Of a DNA stretch of 15,816 bases, positions 1 to 6,436 are shown in pieces; the first letter of the stretch is position 1, and each line of letters begins with the position of its first letter. The stretch covers positions 1-15,816 of the forward strand of contig CAMKFY010000015.1 of NCBI GenBank assembly GCA_946411985.1. Reading direction: 5' to 3'. The position numbers were made by a program, and so were the translations under genes. Below the pieces are notes generated by a model that worked only from the letters and a program-made list of their open reading frames with translations, made no database searches and was not told where the DNA came from. This DNA comes from an uncultured Clostridiaceae bacterium (lineage in GTDB: Bacteria > Bacillota > Clostridia > Oscillospirales > Ruminococcaceae).

Positions 1-466
1 TATTGAAAGGTTGAGGTATAACAAAATTGTTATAATGGCAGATGCAGATGTAGATGGCAGCCACATTAGGACGTTACTTCTAACGTTTTTTTTCAGGTTT
101 ATGCGGCCACTTATAACAACAGGCCACATATACTTAGCTCAGCCACCGCTTTATAGAATTACTCATAATAAAAAACACAAATATGTTTATTCTGATGCAG
201 AACGTGATTCATATTTAAAAGAGTTAAATGAAAAATTTAAAGAAGTTAACGTAACAATGCAAAGGTATAAAGGTTTGGGAGAAATGGATCCAGAGCAACT
301 CTGGGAAACAACAATGAACCCAGAAAATAGAGTTATGATAAAAGTTACAATAGAAGACGCCACAGTTGCCGATGAAACGTTTACAATTCTTATGGGGGAT
401 AAAGTGGAGCCAAGAAAAAACTTTATAGAGCAAAATGCAAAGTTAGTGCAAAATTTAGATATTTAG
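1..466 (+). CDS. gyrB: DNA gyrase subunit B, C-terminal part (cut by window edge)
   Basis: GyrB is the ATPase and TOPRIM subunit of DNA gyrase, which introduces negative supercoils as a GyrA2GyrB2 complex. Only the last ~154 codons are present. The frame is open from base 2 to the edge (ATT GAA AGG TTG ...), so the TTG at 11 is an internal leucine, not a start. Visible landmarks are the TOPRIM metal-binding stretch MADADVDGSHIRTLLLTFF, the RPLI..GHIYLAQPPLYRI segment, the GyrB-tail motif QRYKGLGEMDPEQLWETTMNP and the terminal FIEQNAKLVQNLDI, which matches the usual GyrB C-terminus. The ~170-residue insertion of Gram-negative GyrB is absent, as expected for Firmicutes. gyrA follows 69 bases downstream on the same strand, the normal gyrBA pairing. 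A topoisomerase IV ParE is unlikely given this pairing and the GyrA-type partner. Confidence 0.97.
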   Translation, partial: IERLRYNKIVIMADADVDGSHIRTLLLTFFFRFMRPLITTGHIYLAQPPLYRITHNKKHKYVYSDAERDSYLKELNEKFKEVNVTMQRYKGLGEMDPEQLWETTMNPENRVMIKVTIEDATVADETFTILMGDKVEPRKNFIEQNAKLVQNLDI

Positions 467-477
467 GTTGAGGTTAA

Positions 478-493
478 TGTTTCACGTAAAACA
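478..493. promoter_or_regulatory. parS-like centromere site in the gyrB-gyrA gap
   Basis: TGTTTCACGTAAAACA matches the conserved ParB-binding parS sequence TGTTTCACGTGAAACA at 15 of 16 positions (A for G at position 11). It sits in an imperfect 18-base palindrome (477-494). ParB (13291-14160) and ParA (12504-13268) are encoded in the same window and a second site lies at 12383, so this is probably a working ParB nucleation site. The match is seen; binding is inferred. Confidence 0.8.
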
Positions 494-535
494 TTTTATA
501 TAGATATATATATTTAAAATTTAAAGGGGATTAAA

Positions 536-3007
536 ATGCCAGATGATGTAAATTTTGACCCAAGTTTGGGTAGGGTTATAGATGTAGATATCGAAAAAGA
601 AATGAAAAAGTCTTTTTTAGATTACTCTATGTCTGTTATAGTAGCACGAGCTTTGCCAGATGTACGAGATGGGTTAAAGCCTGTACATAGGCGCATAATA
701 TATACAATGTGGGAAAATGGGTTATATCCAGATAGGCCGCATCATAAGTGTGCCGATACTGTAGGCAATGTGTTAGCAAACTACCATCCACATGGTGACA
801 CATCTGTTTATGATGCATTAGTTAGATTAGCGCAAAATTTTTCTTTGCGGTATCCTTTAGTAGACGGTCATGGAAATTTTGGGTCGGTTGATGGGGATCC
901 AGCAGCTCATTATAGGTATACAGAAGCGAGAATGAGCAAAATATCTATGGAAATGGTAACAAATATAAATAACGACACAGTAGATTTTCAAACAAGTTAT
1001 GATGATAGGCAAAAGGAGCCTACAGTATTGCCGTGCAGGTTCCCAAATCTTTTGGTTAATGGATCTTCTGGTATAGCAGTTGGTATGGCCACGAATATTC
1101 CGTCTCACAATTTAAATGAGGTAATTGACGCTATATTTTTGATTTTAGAAGATGAAAATGTGCCTCTTAATAGGCTAATGGAGAAGATAAAAGGCCCAGA
1201 TTTTCCAACAGGAGGAATAATAATGGGCTTATCTGGCATTAAATCAGCTTATTCTACTGGTAAAGGTAAGATAACTGTGCGGTGCAGGGTTAAAGTGGAA
1301 CAGGGCCATAAAGGGAAAAATAATATTATAGTGTATGAGTTGCCATATCAGGTAAACAAAGCTAAACTGGTGGAAACAATAGCACATCACGTAAAAAATA
1401 AGGTAATAGAAGGCATAGTAGCCCCACGAGATGAGTCTGGAAGAGATGGCATGCGAATTGTAATAGAGTTAAAGCGTGATGTTAACCCAGATATAGTTTT
1501 AAATAAGCTGTACAAATATACACAAATGCAAGACACCTTTGGAATAATAAACCTTGCTTTGGTGGATGGTGTGCCAAAAATTTTAACTTTAAAAGAGATG
1601 CTTTGCCATTATATAAATCATCAGAAAGATATAATAGTTAGAAGAACGAAATATTTTCTAAAAAAATGTAGAGAAAGAGAACATATATTAAAAGGTTTAA
1701 AAATAGCTATAGATTTTATAGATGAAGTAATTTCTATAATAAGAAACAGCAAAAATGTTCAGGTGGCTAAAGAAAGTCTTATGGGGCGCTTTAATTTAGA
1801 TGACATCCAGGCGGATGCAATAGTTAAAATGCGGTTAGGGCAGCTTTCTGGGTTGGAACGGGAGAAAATATTAGCTGAGCTATTAGAAGTATCCGAAAAG
1901 ATAAAAGATTATATAGATATACTTTCTAGCGATGAAAGAGTTAAAAATATATTAATTAACGAGTTAACTGTTATTAAAAACAAGTTTGGTGACGCTAGGC
2001 GAACAGATATATTAAAGGTAGATGGTGAGGTAGATATTGAAGATTTGATACCGCAGCAGGAATGTGTTGTAACGTTAACTCATTATGGTTATATTAAACG
2101 TCAGCCTGCAGATGATTCTAAAATACAAAAAAGGGGTGGCAGAGGAGTTAGTGGCTTAAAACGTAGAGATGAAGGTTTTGTGGAAAATTTATTTATAGGT
2201 TCTTCACATTATAGGGTAATATTCATAACTAGCAAAGGTGTTATGTATTGTATGAAGTGTTATGAAATACCGCAAGGTGGTAAAAATTCTAAAGGTGTTA
2301 ATATAGTAAACCTACTAAATTTAAGCTCAGATGATAGTATAACAAATATGTTTTGTATTGAAGGGTTTAGTAGTGAATTTTTCCTATTTTTTGTAACAAA
2401 GTTTGGTATGGTTAAAAGAACAAGGTTAGATGAATATAGAAATATACGTAAAAATGGGCTTATAGCGCTCTCATTAAAACCTAATGACAAGCTTGTAAAT
2501 ATTAGTTTAACCACAGGAAAAGATAACCTATTAATAGCCACAAAAAATGGCATGGCAATACGTTTTGCAGAAAATAAAATAAGGCCACTTTCCAGGTCTG
2601 CTATAGGGGTGCTTGGCATAAGGTTAAAAGATGAAGATGAAGTTGTAGGCATGATAAAATTAGAAGAATTTGGTGATGTTTTAACAGTATCTTCCACAGG
2701 GAAAGGCAGGAGAACTGATACAAATGAATATAAATTGCAAAATAGGGGAGGTTTAGGAATTTTAAATTATAGGGCTGGTGATGATAAAGGTTTTGTGGTT
2801 GGAGTAGAGTTTGTAAAAGAAGACGAAGATTTAATATTAATATCTCTTAGTGGCATAATAATAAGAATAGCAGTCACCGATATATCTAAAATGTCTCGGT
2901 ATGGGGGTGGGGTACGTCTTATAAATTTAAAAGAAGACGATAGCGTAGTAGCTATTTCTAAAACAGAGCAAAACGAGAAGGAAGATGAATACTATTTAGA
3001 TGAATAA
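536..3007 (+). CDS. gyrA: DNA gyrase subunit A
   Basis: GyrA is the DNA breakage-reunion subunit of gyrase. The protein has 823 residues, a normal full length. ATG 536 is supported by the ribosome binding site AAAGGGGA at 523-530. The winged-helix/tower domain is intact. It has RALPDVRDGLKPVHRR (residues 38-53), YHPHGDTSVYDA (83-94) and the active-site Tyr128 in AAHYRYTEARMS. The QRDR residues are Thr89 and Asp93, aligning with E. coli Ser83 and Asp87. Threonine at the first position is also wild type in some clostridia, so no resistance change is evident. The GyrA-box QKRGGRG (531-537) in the C-terminal beta-pinwheel distinguishes it from ParC. The tail is acidic (KEDEYYLDE). It is probably transcribed with gyrB and ends at the hairpin at 3025-3048. 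Confidence 0.98.
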   Translation: MPDDVNFDPSLGRVIDVDIEKEMKKSFLDYSMSVIVARALPDVRDGLKPVHRRIIYTMWENGLYPDRPHHKCADTVGNVLANYHPHGDTSVYDALVRLAQNFSLRYPLVDGHGNFGSVDGDPAAHYRYTEARMSKISMEMVTNINNDTVDFQTSYDDRQKEPTVLPCRFPNLLVNGSSGIAVGMATNIPSHNLNEVIDAIFLILEDENVPLNRLMEKIKGPDFPTGGIIMGLSGIKSAYSTGKGKITVRCRVKVEQGHKGKNNIIVYELPYQVNKAKLVETIAHHVKNKVIEGIVAPRDESGRDGMRIVIELKRDVNPDIVLNKLYKYTQMQDTFGIINLALVDGVPKILTLKEMLCHYINHQKDIIVRRTKYFLKKCREREHILKGLKIAIDFIDEVISIIRNSKNVQVAKESLMGRFNLDDIQADAIVKMRLGQLSGLEREKILAELLEVSEKIKDYIDILSSDERVKNILINELTVIKNKFGDARRTDILKVDGEVDIEDLIPQQECVVTLTHYGYIKRQPADDSKIQKRGGRGVSGLKRRDEGFVENLFIGSSHYRVIFITSKGVMYCMKCYEIPQGGKNSKGVNIVNLLNLSSDDSITNMFCIEGFSSEFFLFFVTKFGMVKRTRLDEYRNIRKNGLIALSLKPNDKLVNISLTTGKDNLLIATKNGMAIRFAENKIRPLSRSAIGVLGIRLKDEDEVVGMIKLEEFGDVLTVSSTGKGRRTDTNEYKLQNRGGLGILNYRAGDDKGFVVGVEFVKEDEDLILISLSGIIIRIAVTDISKMSRYGGGVRLINLKEDDSVVAISKTEQNEKEDEYYLDE

Positions 3008-3017
3008 AATTTAGCAC

Positions 3018-3055
3018 AAAAAAACCTTCACATAAATTTTTGTGAAGGGCTTAAT
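3018..3055. terminator. Convergent intrinsic terminator between gyrA and spo0A
   Basis: CCTTCACA (3025-3032) pairs perfectly with TGTGAAGG (3041-3048) around an 8-base loop. On the minus strand the stem is followed by seven U (seven A at 3018-3024 on +), a strong terminator for spo0A. On the plus strand the 3' tract (GCTTAATTTTGTTT) is weaker but could also stop gyrA transcripts. The position between two convergent genes fits a bidirectional terminator. Confidence 0.85.
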
Positions 3056-3065
3056 TTTGTTTATA

Positions 3066-3833
3066 TTATATAGCTATATTCATCTTCAACGAATTACGTT
3101 CCAATTTAATTTTATCAGATATCATAGCTATAAATTCTGAATTAGTAGGTTTACCACGTCCATTATGTATGGTATACCCAAAATATGAATTTAAAATTTC
3201 TATATCGCCCCTATCCCACGCTACCTCTATTGCATGCCTTATAGCTCGTTCCACTCTAGAAGGAGTAGTTTGAAAAAATTTTGCAATTTCTGGATATAAA
3301 GATTTGGTAACAGAGCTTAGCATAGAATCGTTCTCAACGCATAACATTATACCTTTTCTTAAATAATGATAGCCTTTAATATGAGCAGGCACACCAATTT
3401 GGTGTATCATGTTAGTTACTTTTTCCTCTAGAGTATATTTCTTTTGATTAGAATTTATATTTTCTTTGAATTTTTTAGTGACCTTTTCTATAACATTAAC
3501 AAGAGAAGGCACAGAAAATGGCTTTAATACTAAATAGCTAGCGCCACTTTCCATAATTTCTCTTTCTAAAAACATATTATTGGATGAAGAAACAATTATA
3601 AATTTTGGGCTATTCTCATAGTTTTGAAATTTTTTCATAACTCCTATAGCATCCTTGTTTGGCATAAAAGCTTCACAAACCACAACAATAGGTTGATGTT
3701 CAGTTATGTATTTAATTATTTCATCGCCATCTCTATTTGCAACTATTACGTTAAACCCTATTTCGTTAAGGTTTTCTAATAGGCCATTACATTCTTCTAT
3801 ACAATTTTTACAAACAAGTATTTTTTTCTTCAT
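3066..3833 (-). CDS. spo0A: Spo0A response regulator with a degenerate receiver domain
   Basis: Spo0A is the master transcription factor of endospore formation and stationary-phase switching in Firmicutes; phosphorylation of its receiver normally allows dimerisation and binding to 0A boxes. The 255-residue protein has a receiver (about 1-120), a short linker and a strongly conserved effector domain (about 140-250). The effector includes IGVPAHIKGYHYLR, the recognition region SRVERAIRHAIEVAW and KPTNSEFIAM. The receiver is unusual. The phospho-acceptor (Asp56 in B. subtilis) is Glu54 in VVVCEAFMP. The acidic pair (Asp9/Asp10) is Lys9/Asn10. The conserved Thr is Ser82, and the Lys of LKPF is kept (Lys104). 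Classical phosphorelay control is therefore doubtful, and glutamate may mimic phosphorylation (inference). ATG 3833 has a GGAG site seven bases upstream. The usual neighbour spoIVB is not present; tsaD lies upstream instead. Confidence 0.95.
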   Translation of the reverse strand: MKKKILVCKNCIEECNGLLENLNEIGFNVIVANRDGDEIIKYITEHQPIVVVCEAFMPNKDAIGVMKKFQNYENSPKFIIVSSSNNMFLEREIMESGASYLVLKPFSVPSLVNVIEKVTKKFKENINSNQKKYTLEEKVTNMIHQIGVPAHIKGYHYLRKGIMLCVENDSMLSSVTKSLYPEIAKFFQTTPSRVERAIRHAIEVAWDRGDIEILNSYFGYTIHNGRGKPTNSEFIAMISDKIKLERNSLKMNIAI

Positions 3834-3868
3834 TATTGTACTCCAATCTCTGTTTTAAATGAAAAAAT

Positions 3869-3882
3869 CACAATATATTGTG
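3869..3882. repeat. 14-bp perfect palindrome in the spo0A leader
   Basis: CACAATATATTGTG is a perfect palindrome. A second, offset inverted pair ATCACA (3867-3872) / TGTGAT (3881-3886) overlaps it. It lies 35-50 bases upstream of the spo0A ATG, at or just after the predicted transcription start. It could be an operator or an RNA hairpin at the 5' end of the message; the sequence does not say which. Confidence 0.6.
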
Positions 3883-3889
3883 TGATATA

Positions 3890-3918
3890 ATAATAACATG
3901 TTCTAATAACACGTACAA
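3890..3918 (-). promoter_or_regulatory. Candidate sigma-A promoter of spo0A
   Basis: On the minus strand, TTGTAC (3918-3913; TTG matches the -35) is separated by 17 bases from TATTAT (3895-3890; 5 of 6 to TATAAT). The predicted start is near 3883, which gives a leader of about 50 bases. A 0A box ends about 20 bases upstream of the -35. The -35 is weak, which would fit an activator-dependent promoter, but other AT-rich hexamers nearby could serve. Confidence 0.4.
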
Positions 3919-3935
3919 CGGGAAAAAACAATATT

Positions 3936-3944
3936 TTTGTCGAA
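3936..3944 (+). promoter_or_regulatory. Spo0A box 1 (proximal)
   Basis: TTTGTCGAA is an exact match to the Spo0A-binding consensus TTTGTCRAA (core TGTCGAA). It lies about 55 bases upstream of the predicted spo0A start site. The DNA-contacting domain of the encoded Spo0A is conserved, so autoregulation is the simplest reading. Confidence 0.75.
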
Positions 3945-4015
3945 GTAAACTCGCTTTTATAATACTACTATTTCACGTATTTTAGACTTTTTATTACAAA
4001 TTTTTCCATTTTAAT

Positions 4016-4024
4016 TTTGTCGAA
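4016..4024 (+). promoter_or_regulatory. Spo0A box 2 (distal)
   Basis: This is a second exact TTTGTCGAA, in the same orientation and 80 bases from box 1. I noticed no other exact copies when reading the rest of the window. Its distance from the promoter would suit upstream activation or a shared regulatory platform. Confidence 0.7.
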
Positions 4025-4144
4025 AAAATAATCTTTAAGAAAAACCAAAAGGAAACATTAATCTTTATGTTTTTTTAAAAATTTCCAATTTTTTAGTTAA
4101 TCTTAAAAACTCGTAAAATAAAATTTATATTAATATAAAAATAT

Positions 4145-5152
4145 TTAACCAATTTTAACATTAGACTGTGCATTCAAGCTCATATTTTTCTCAAAGTTAC
4201 CATTTTTAAATTCAAAATAGCCCTGAGCAGCCACCATAACAGCATTATCTGTGCACAGGTTTAAATTTGGTAGATATAAGCGTATATTATTTAGTTCAGA
4301 ATATTTTTTCAGTTCACTCCTTATTCTAGAATTAGCGCAAACCCCTCCACAAGCCACAATTTTTTTTTCGCCTAACCTTTTCGCAGCCAAAAATATCTTT
4401 TCACAAACTATATCACATGCAGTTTTTTGGAACGATGCAGCTATATTTTTAATATCAACAACTTTATTTTGCATTTTTTCACTATTAATTACATTTAAAA
4501 CCGCAGTTTTAAGCCCAGAAAAGCTAAAGTTATACATACTGCCTTCAACTTTAGGTTTTGGGAAAATGTATGCGTTTTCATCTCCAAGTTTTGCCATACT
4601 ATCTATTATTGCGCCTGCAGGGTAGGCTATTCCCAAGGCTCTGCCAACTTTGTCATATGCTTCGCCTATAGAATCATCAACAGTTTCACCTATTAACTCA
4701 AACTCACAGTAATTTTTAACACGAACTATGTTGCAATGCCCACCCGAAATTATTAATCCCAAAAAAGGTGGTGTAAGGCTTTTATCAGTTACATAATTTG
4801 CAGCTATATGTGCTTTTAAATGGTTTACTGCTATTAATGGCTTTTTTAGTGCAAAACTAAGCCCTTTAGCAAAATTTATGCCCACTAATAACGCGCCTAC
4901 AAGACCCGGGCCAAACGTTACGGCTATTCCATCAATATTATTTAATGTTAAATTTGCAGATTCAATACACTTTCGAACAAGTTGAGTTATATTTTCAATA
5001 TGCCGTCTTGAAGCTATTTCGGGCACAACCCCGCCATATATGCTATGTTCTGCTGCTTGGCTTGCTATAATACTTGAAACCACATTTTTCGCATCTTCAA
5101 CAACAGCCACAGCTGTTTCATCACAAGAAGTTTCTATTCCTAATATATTCAA
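4145..5152 (-). CDS. tsaD: tRNA N6-threonylcarbamoyladenosine transferase subunit TsaD
   Basis: TsaD (Kae1/YgjD/Gcp family) transfers the threonylcarbamoyl group to A37 of ANN-decoding tRNAs, working with TsaB and TsaE. The 335 residues cover the whole family length. Landmarks are MNILGIETSCDETAVAVV at the N-terminus, metal-binding His111 and His115 in VNHLKAHIAAN, ISGGHCNIV, DDSIGEAYDKVGRALG, FSFSGLKTAV, GGVCANSRIR and CTDNAVMVAAQG. The start is TTG at 5152. An in-frame TGA at 5164-5162 leaves no earlier start, and the N-terminus matches the family. The possible ribosome site AAAGGTG is 12 or more bases away, so initiation may be weak. tsaB and tsaE are not in the window. It runs on the same strand as spo0A but is separated from it by 311 bases. 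Confidence 0.97.
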   Translation of the reverse strand: MNILGIETSCDETAVAVVEDAKNVVSSIIASQAAEHSIYGGVVPEIASRRHIENITQLVRKCIESANLTLNNIDGIAVTFGPGLVGALLVGINFAKGLSFALKKPLIAVNHLKAHIAANYVTDKSLTPPFLGLIISGGHCNIVRVKNYCEFELIGETVDDSIGEAYDKVGRALGIAYPAGAIIDSMAKLGDENAYIFPKPKVEGSMYNFSFSGLKTAVLNVINSEKMQNKVVDIKNIAASFQKTACDIVCEKIFLAAKRLGEKKIVACGGVCANSRIRSELKKYSELNNIRLYLPNLNLCTDNAVMVAAQGYFEFKNGNFEKNMSLNAQSNVKIG

Positions 5153-5592
5153 ATTTAAAAATCACACCTTTACCTAGTAACCATTAGCCTAATTATTACA
5201 ACTTGCATGCCCCATTAGATTGATTATAATATTATTAATATTTCCTACAAATTTAATAATAAACCAATTTTGAGTTTATAACTAACAACATCACTCAAAA
5301 CGCATTATATATAGCAGGATGTTATAGAGGAAAACTCCATCGCATTATGTCTATTAAACTATATAAATTTTAAAAAATCAATATTTTTTTTGAAAAAAAT
5401 TAGATATTTTAGCTTTTTTTGAATTTTTTACAGTTTTAGAGTTGCGATATTAAAAACCATTTAAGGCTTAATTTTTGTAAAATATTTAGTTATTAAACTA
5501 AATTTATAGCAAATATAGCAAAAATTAAAAAAAATAATTAAACTTTTTGTTTTATATTCTCAGAATGTAGCCTGTTTATTCAATTAATATTA
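5153..5592. other. Gene-free AT-rich region between divergent tsaD and rpmH
   Basis: I see no gene, tRNA or structured RNA here. It contains the tsaD start-proximal signals, an 8-base direct repeat CGCATTAT at 5301 and 5341, and long A/T homopolymer-rich stretches around 5370-5430. I looked for DnaA boxes (TTATCCACA and close variants) because rpmH often borders oriC, and found no cluster. Confidence 0.6.
5223..5250 (-). promoter_or_regulatory. Possible tsaD promoter
   Basis: On the minus strand, TTGTAG (5250-5245) and an exact TATAAT (5228-5223) are separated by 16 bases. They lie about 70 bases upstream of the tsaD TTG start. The -10 is perfect but the -35 is poor and the region is very AT-rich, so this is a weak call. 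Confidence 0.35.
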
Positions 5593-5654
5593 TTGACAAG
5601 CTAAATTATTTTTGATATAATTCACACTGGTATTTTTATAGCTGGCATTCTGAG
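5559..5654. repeat. 9-bp inverted repeat flanking the rpmH promoter
   Basis: CTCAGAATG (5559-5567) and CATTCTGAG (5646-5654) are perfect inverted copies separated by 78 bases. The sigma-A promoter lies between them. The left arm is upstream of the -35 and the right arm is in the transcribed leader, just before the rpmH ribosome site. A paired operator or a recombination relic are possible; no regulator is identified. Confidence 0.6.
5593..5621 (+). promoter_or_regulatory. Consensus sigma-A promoter of the rpmH operon
   Basis: TTGACA (5593-5598), exactly 17 bases, then TATAAT (5616-5621): a full match to the vegetative promoter consensus. Transcription should start near 5628, giving a leader of about 45 bases before rpmH. 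Such a strong promoter fits the constitutive high output needed for ribosomal protein and RNase P protein synthesis. Confidence 0.88.
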
Positions 5655-5674
5655 TAAGTAGGGGGTAGTTGAAA

Positions 5675-5809
5675 TTGAAGAGAACATATCAGCCAAAGAA
5701 GCGTTACAGGGCTAGGGTTTGTGGATTTTTTAAAAGAATGGTTACAAGAGGTGGGCGCAAAGTATTAGCTAGGCGTAGGCTCAAAGGCAGAAAGAGGCTA
5801 ACATATTAG
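5675..5809 (+). CDS. rpmH: 50S ribosomal protein L34 (bL34)
   Basis: L34 is a small basic protein of the large ribosomal subunit. The 44-residue product begins MKRTYQPKKR and ends RRRLKGRKRLTY, the family signature and usual length (44-46). The start is TTG 5675: GGGGG at 5661-5665 lies nine bases upstream. An in-frame TTG at 5669 would add two residues but sits only three bases from that site. The gene is the first of the operon driven by the promoter at 5593-5621 and precedes rnpA, the near-universal bacterial arrangement. Confidence 0.97.
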   Translation: MKRTYQPKKRYRARVCGFFKRMVTRGGRKVLARRRLKGRKRLTY

Positions 5810-5848
5810 GCTTTTTTGCTTTGCGCATCAATTCAAAATTATGAAGGT

Positions 5849-5873
5849 TAATATTAACATTTTGTTAATATTA
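5849..5873 (+). repeat. AT-rich hairpin in the rpmH-rnpA gap
   Basis: TAATATTAAC (5849-5858) pairs perfectly with GTTAATATTA (5864-5873) around a 5-base loop. It ends seven bases before the rnpA ribosome site. There is no following U-run, so it is not a standard terminator. It may be an mRNA processing or translation-modulating stem (inference). Confidence 0.5.
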
Positions 5874-5890
5874 CAAGCTTAGGTAGGTTT

Positions 5891-6259
5891 ATGTTATATA
5901 CAGAAAGTATAAAAGGAAATACTAATTTTAAAAAGATGTATTATAGAGCTAAATTTAAAATTGGTTTTTTCACCGTTATATATATTAAGTCTAACAGGCT
6001 TAAGAATGCGGAATTAGGTGTAACTGTGAGCAAAAAGGTTGGAAATGCTGTCATTAGAAACAGAATTCGACGAATAATATTGTCAGCATATCGTAAAATT
6101 GAGCAGGTTGAAGATTTTAGAGGGTATTCATTCATTATCGTAGCAAGGAAATCTTGTTGTGGAGTTAAAATGTGGGATATTTTTGGAGAAATTCGGCGTA
6201 ACTTAGCATTTTTAAAAAGGTCGGTTTGTTTCAAAAAAAACCAACAACAGGCAGATTAG
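5891..6259 (+). CDS. rnpA: Ribonuclease P protein component
   Basis: RnpA is the protein cofactor of RNase P; it binds the RnpB RNA and the pre-tRNA 5' leader to aid maturation of tRNA 5' ends. The 122-residue protein has the family core ELGVTVSKKVGNAVIRNRIRR followed by IILSAYR (about 41-68), with the RNR signature at 56-58. The basic C-terminus (CFKKNQQQAD) is typical in length. ATG 5891 has AGGTAGG at 5881-5887. It is second in the rpmH operon, 81 bases after rpmH, with an AT hairpin between them. The RNase P RNA gene is not in this window. Confidence 0.96.
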   Translation: MLYTESIKGNTNFKKMYYRAKFKIGFFTVIYIKSNRLKNAELGVTVSKKVGNAVIRNRIRRIILSAYRKIEQVEDFRGYSFIIVARKSCCGVKMWDIFGEIRRNLAFLKRSVCFKKNQQQAD

Positions 6260-6436
6260 GGCAATAGTGGCTTATTTAATTTAAATAAAGTTTTCAGGCT
6301 TTTTAATATTTTGCTTTGTGTGCATTTTTGTTTATAGTTTAATTTTTATGAATTAATTTATTGGCATTTAAATATAATTTAGCATCATATGTTTGCACAG
6401 ATTTTGTTATAAATGGTTTAAGGGGTTTGGGTTGTT
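6260..6436 (+). other. rnpA-yidD intergenic gap
   Basis: This 177-base gap is long for the operon. I see no coding region or tRNA. It has an AT palindrome with arms TTATTTAA (6272-6279) and TTAAATAA (6281-6288) and T-rich sequence after it, but no GC-containing stem that would mark a terminator. The distal part supplies the yidD ribosome site AAGGGG (6420-6425). Confidence 0.5.

Larger units (their letters stand above)
3834..4144 (-). promoter_or_regulatory. spo0A upstream control region
   Basis: This 311-base gene-free, AT-rich gap precedes spo0A on the minus strand. It holds two exact 0A boxes, a plausible promoter and a 14-base palindrome near the start site (listed separately). Three short direct repeats TAATCTT(T/A)A begin at 4029, 4059 and 4098. 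An AT-only palindrome TTATATTAATATAA (4125-4138) lies just past the tsaD stop and could be a weak hairpin at the tsaD 3' end. I see no sigma-H type promoter (AGGA/GAAT elements) of the kind used for B. subtilis spo0A. No coding region is recognisable. Confidence 0.7.

Noticed and set aside
636..818. Small minus-strand frames within gyrA, gyrB and serS
   Set aside because: Each lies opposite strongly conserved coding sequence and shows no independent signal.
900..960. Possible quinolone-resistance change in gyrA
   Set aside because: The QRDR positions are Thr89 and Asp93; threonine is a normal residue there in some clostridia, so no resistance call is justified.
2260..2697. Open frame of about 145 codons on the minus strand inside gyrA
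   Set aside because: It is fully inside a conserved gene, shows no family motif and is explained by codon bias of the opposite strand.
3971..3986. TTTCACGTATTTT, half-match to parS in the spo0A upstream gap
   Set aside because: Only the left half fits; the right arm has too many mismatches for ParB binding.
5153..5668. Possible oriC next to rpmH
   Set aside because: The location is suggestive, but no DnaA-box cluster is visible and dnaA is absent. AT-richness alone is not evidence in this genome.
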